NCBI GenBank assembly: GCA_014238825.1 | Contig: JABAAI010000045.1 | Coordinates: 1-7,695, forward strand | Direction: 5' to 3' | DNA: 7,695 nt | DNA from: Leptospirales bacterium | Lineage (GTDB): Bacteria; Spirochaetota; Leptospiria; Leptospirales; Leptonemataceae | In this document: positions 6,245 to 7,695 of the stretch, piece by piece | Layout: every line of letters starts with the position of its first letter | Numbering within the stretch: position 1 is the stretch's first letter | Notes under the pieces: generated by a model | What the model was told of the DNA's origin: nothing | What the model saw: the letters and a program-made list of their open reading frames with translations, nothing else | Database searches by the model: none | Made by a program: the position numbers and the translations under genes

Positions 6245-6258
6245 ATAAAGTTTTTTAC

Positions 6259-6288
6259 TTGGCATGACATTCGTCTTTTAACTAAAGT
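6259..6288 (+). promoter_or_regulatory. Candidate promoter for the DUF192 gene
   Basis: TTGGCA (6259-6264; five of six consensus positions) is followed after 18 bases by TAAAGT (6283-6288; four of six). Initiation near 6295 would give a leader of about 29 bases before the ATG at 6324. It is plausible by position, but weak hexamers of this kind are common in AT-rich DNA. Confidence 0.3.
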
Positions 6289-6323
6289 GCAATTAAGTAA
6301 TCTGATATTTGAGAATCTTTTTT

Positions 6324-6773
6324 ATGAAGTTAACAATATTGTACATAATTATTTTGCTATCAATGAGTTATAGCTGTGATGATTTAGAAACAATAGATAA
6401 AAGTCATCTTTCCATTAAGATAGACAAGCATTTGCTTAGAGTTGAAATTGCAAATACACAACACTTACGTAGTAAGGGTTTAATGCATCGCACAAAATTA
6501 GGGATAGATGAAGGGATGATTTTTATTTTTCCTAATTCTCGCAAGGTTTCCTTTTGGATGAAAAACACACTTATTCCCCTAGATATTGCTTATTTTACAT
6601 CACACGGCCGCTTAGTTGAAGTGATGACTATGGTACCAGATGATGGTGTGAAGAGTTATCCTTCATCTGAGAAAATATTATATGCTATTGAAACAAATGC
6701 AGGCTGGTTTCAACAACATAAAATAGAACAGGGCGCTATTCTTTATTTACCGCGAAAAATAAGTGCATATTAA
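6324..6773 (+). CDS. DUF192 family exported protein, probable lipoprotein
   Basis: Small extracytoplasmic protein of the DUF192 family, whose biochemical role is not established. I place the start at the ATG at 6324, preceded by GAGAA at about 9 bases, rather than at the in-frame TTG at 6309, giving 149 residues. Residues 1-17 form a signal peptide (Lys2, then a hydrophobic stretch) ending at Cys18 in MSYSC. This is an imperfect lipobox (Ser at -3, Tyr at -2, Ser at -1), so lipidation is likely but unsure. The domain follows with the family landmarks SKGLMHR, DEGMIFIFP, VSFWMKNTLIPLDIAYF, a Tyr-Pro-Ser-Ser segment and AIETNAGWFQQHKI with a Gly-rich end. It is divergent from rplR and converges with the hydrolase gene, so it is probably transcribed alone. 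Confidence 0.9.
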   Translation: MKLTILYIIILLSMSYSCDDLETIDKSHLSIKIDKHLLRVEIANTQHLRSKGLMHRTKLGIDEGMIFIFPNSRKVSFWMKNTLIPLDIAYFTSHGRLVEVMTMVPDDGVKSYPSSEKILYAIETNAGWFQQHKIEQGAILYLPRKISAY

Positions 6774-6785
6774 ACCATAAAAAAG

Positions 6786-6824
6786 ATAAACTTCCGTTTA
6801 TTAACTTATTATTTGAGTTATCTT
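6786..6824. terminator. Weak hairpins between convergent genes
   Basis: The 75-base gap between the DUF192 stop and the hydrolase stop contains a 6-base stem ATAAAC/GTTTAT with a TTCC loop (6786-6801) and a 5-base stem TAACT/AGTTA (6802-6806 with 6816-6820). These may help end transcription from both sides. Stems are short and AT-rich with no good T-run, so this is a tentative call. Confidence 0.2.
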
Positions 6825-6848
6825 AGAGTCATGTCCCAATAGCTTATT

Positions 6849-7695
6849 TCATAAGTGTTTTTTGAAAAAATCTCCAACACGCTTCGTTGCTTCTTCGCGA
6901 TGGCTAAACCATGAACCAATGTGATTCTCACTTTCAGGCATCCAGATTTCACGAGCTTCGTTAGCTGACTCGTAGAGGGCAATGCCATGTGACACAGGCA
7001 CTTTTTTGTCTTTTGTTGCGTGTATAATAAAAACAGGTCGAGATGAAATTTTGCTAATGGCATCGATGGCACTAGTTCCAGCTATCTTTGCTCCAGATCG
7101 CATTCTAAATAGAAAAGAGATACAAGGAACCATTGGGAGTTTTGGTAAATAAAAGTTGTGTTTTGCACGATATGTTATGATGTCTGTAAAATTTGTATAG
7201 CCACCTTCGAAAATACCAGCTTTTATTTTATTATCCTCTGCCATAGCAAGAATAGAACTTGATGAGCCCATAGAAAAGCCAAAGACTCCTATCGATGATA
7301 CAAGTTTTTTCTTTTCAAGGAACTTAACTGCAGCTCGGATATCGTGTTTTTCGTAGTAGCCAAATCCTGTTTTAGTTTTACTAGTCTTACTTTTCCCGTG
7401 GTTGCGTAAATCAATAAACAATAAATTAAAACCCAATCGGTGTAGCGCAGGGGCATAACTTAGGCCAGCTAATCTATCTCCACCAAAGCCATGGACAAAA
7501 ATAATAGCAGGAGCTTTTTTTATGTTTTGGATAAACCAAGCATATATTTTGGTACCATCAAAGGAATTGAAACTCACTTCCTCGTATGGTAGTCTAGCCT
7601 CTCTGGGATGTGAGATAGCATCTGAAGCATCAAAAGGAGAATCGATTTTTCTGGGATAGACGATTGTAGATGAAAAGTGCCATGATAAGAATAAA
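6849..7695 (-). CDS. Alpha/beta hydrolase, probably membrane-anchored, 5' partial
   Basis: Serine hydrolase of the alpha/beta fold. The frame is open to the right edge, so 281 codons are visible and the true start lies outside. The GTG at 7575-7577 is an internal Val: the residues before it (WHFSSTIVYPRKID, then REARLPYEEV) are the normal pre-domain of this family, which often follows an N-terminal membrane anchor. Counting from that Val as 1: oxyanion region HGFGGDR at 29-35, nucleophile elbow GFSMG with Ser102, acid Asp190 in HATKDKKVP, and His219 in SENHIGSW. The triad is complete, so the enzyme should be active. Resemblance is to peptidase-like or esterase-type hydrolases (Hydrolase_4 and relatives); the substrate is unknown. 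It converges with the DUF192 gene. Confidence 0.92.
   Translation of the reverse strand, partial: LFLSWHFSSTIVYPRKIDSPFDASDAISHPREARLPYEEVSFNSFDGTKIYAWFIQNIKKAPAIIFVHGFGGDRLAGLSYAPALHRLGFNLLFIDLRNHGKSKTSKTKTGFGYYEKHDIRAAVKFLEKKKLVSSIGVFGFSMGSSSSILAMAEDNKIKAGIFEGGYTNFTDIITYRAKHNFYLPKLPMVPCISFLFRMRSGAKIAGTSAIDAISKISSRPVFIIHATKDKKVPVSHGIALYESANEAREIWMPESENHIGSWFSHREEATKRVGDFFKKHL

Noticed and set aside
6309..6323. TTG at 6309 as the start of the DUF192 gene
   Set aside because: It would put five extra residues before the normal signal peptide and would overlap the GAGAA site that serves the ATG at 6324.
6015..6373. Two overlapping plus-strand open frames (72 and 60 codons) in the divergent region
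   Set aside because: They are composed of low-complexity residues from AT-rich DNA, overlap promoter candidates and inverted repeats, have no ribosome-binding site and resemble no family I recognise.
6818..7072. 84-codon minus-strand frame inside the hydrolase gene
   Set aside because: It is a shadow in another frame of a clearly conserved alpha/beta hydrolase with a complete catalytic triad.
1..7695. CRISPR array, tRNA/rRNA gene, insertion sequence or a defence system
   Set aside because: No regularly spaced repeats, cloverleaf, transposase or nuclease/toxin-like genes were seen; all genes but the two edge genes and DUF192 are assignable housekeeping functions.

Overview
This is an AT-rich bacterial chromosome segment. 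Its core is the distal half of the ribosomal-protein 'spc' operon on the minus strand: rplR (L18), rpsE (S5), rpmD (L30), rplO (L15) and secY. After secY the same strand carries a membrane VKOR-DsbA fusion, ribH (lumazine synthase) and nth (endonuclease III). A divergent gene for a small secreted DUF192 protein lies beyond rplR. The window edges cut two further genes: a VOC (glyoxalase-fold) protein on the plus strand at the left, and a membrane-anchored-looking alpha/beta hydrolase on the minus strand at the right.

Organism: a Sec-dependent periplasmic disulfide system with a VKOR-DsbA fusion and a probable lipoprotein suggest a diderm bacterium with low GC. From family knowledge, fused VKOR-DsbA proteins are seen in deltaproteobacteria-like lineages among others, but the window does not fix the phylum. 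The spc operon is cut off upstream of rplR (no rplF, rpsH and so on), and secY is not followed by adk, map, infA or rpsM. This is rearranged relative to the common bacterial order and is compatible with a shuffled or reduced genome.

Layout: 1-353 VOC protein (5' end missing); 354-471 convergent gap with no clear terminator; 472-1095 nth; 1142-1651 ribH, whose GTG start overlaps the end of the previous gene by 23 bases; 1629-2948 VKOR-DsbA; 2998-4356 secY; 4368-4937 rplO, whose start overlaps the rpmD stop (ATGA); 4934-5119 rpmD; 5147-5662 rpsE, with a long hairpin across its 3' end; 5668-6024 rplR; 6025-6323 AT-rich divergent regulatory region with a candidate rplR promoter, a 12-base palindrome and two perfect inverted repeats; 6324-6773 DUF192 protein; 6849-7695 alpha/beta hydrolase (5' end missing).

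How the genes fit together: L18, S5, L30 and L15 are large- and small-subunit ribosomal proteins, and SecY is the translocon channel. The VKOR-DsbA protein would oxidise cysteines of proteins emerging from that channel. ribH (flavin synthesis) and nth (base-excision repair) look like housekeeping passengers. I see no defence, mobile or otherwise undescribed multi-gene system here. The points worth a second look are the operon break, the secY/VKOR-DsbA adjacency and several non-coding inverted repeats.
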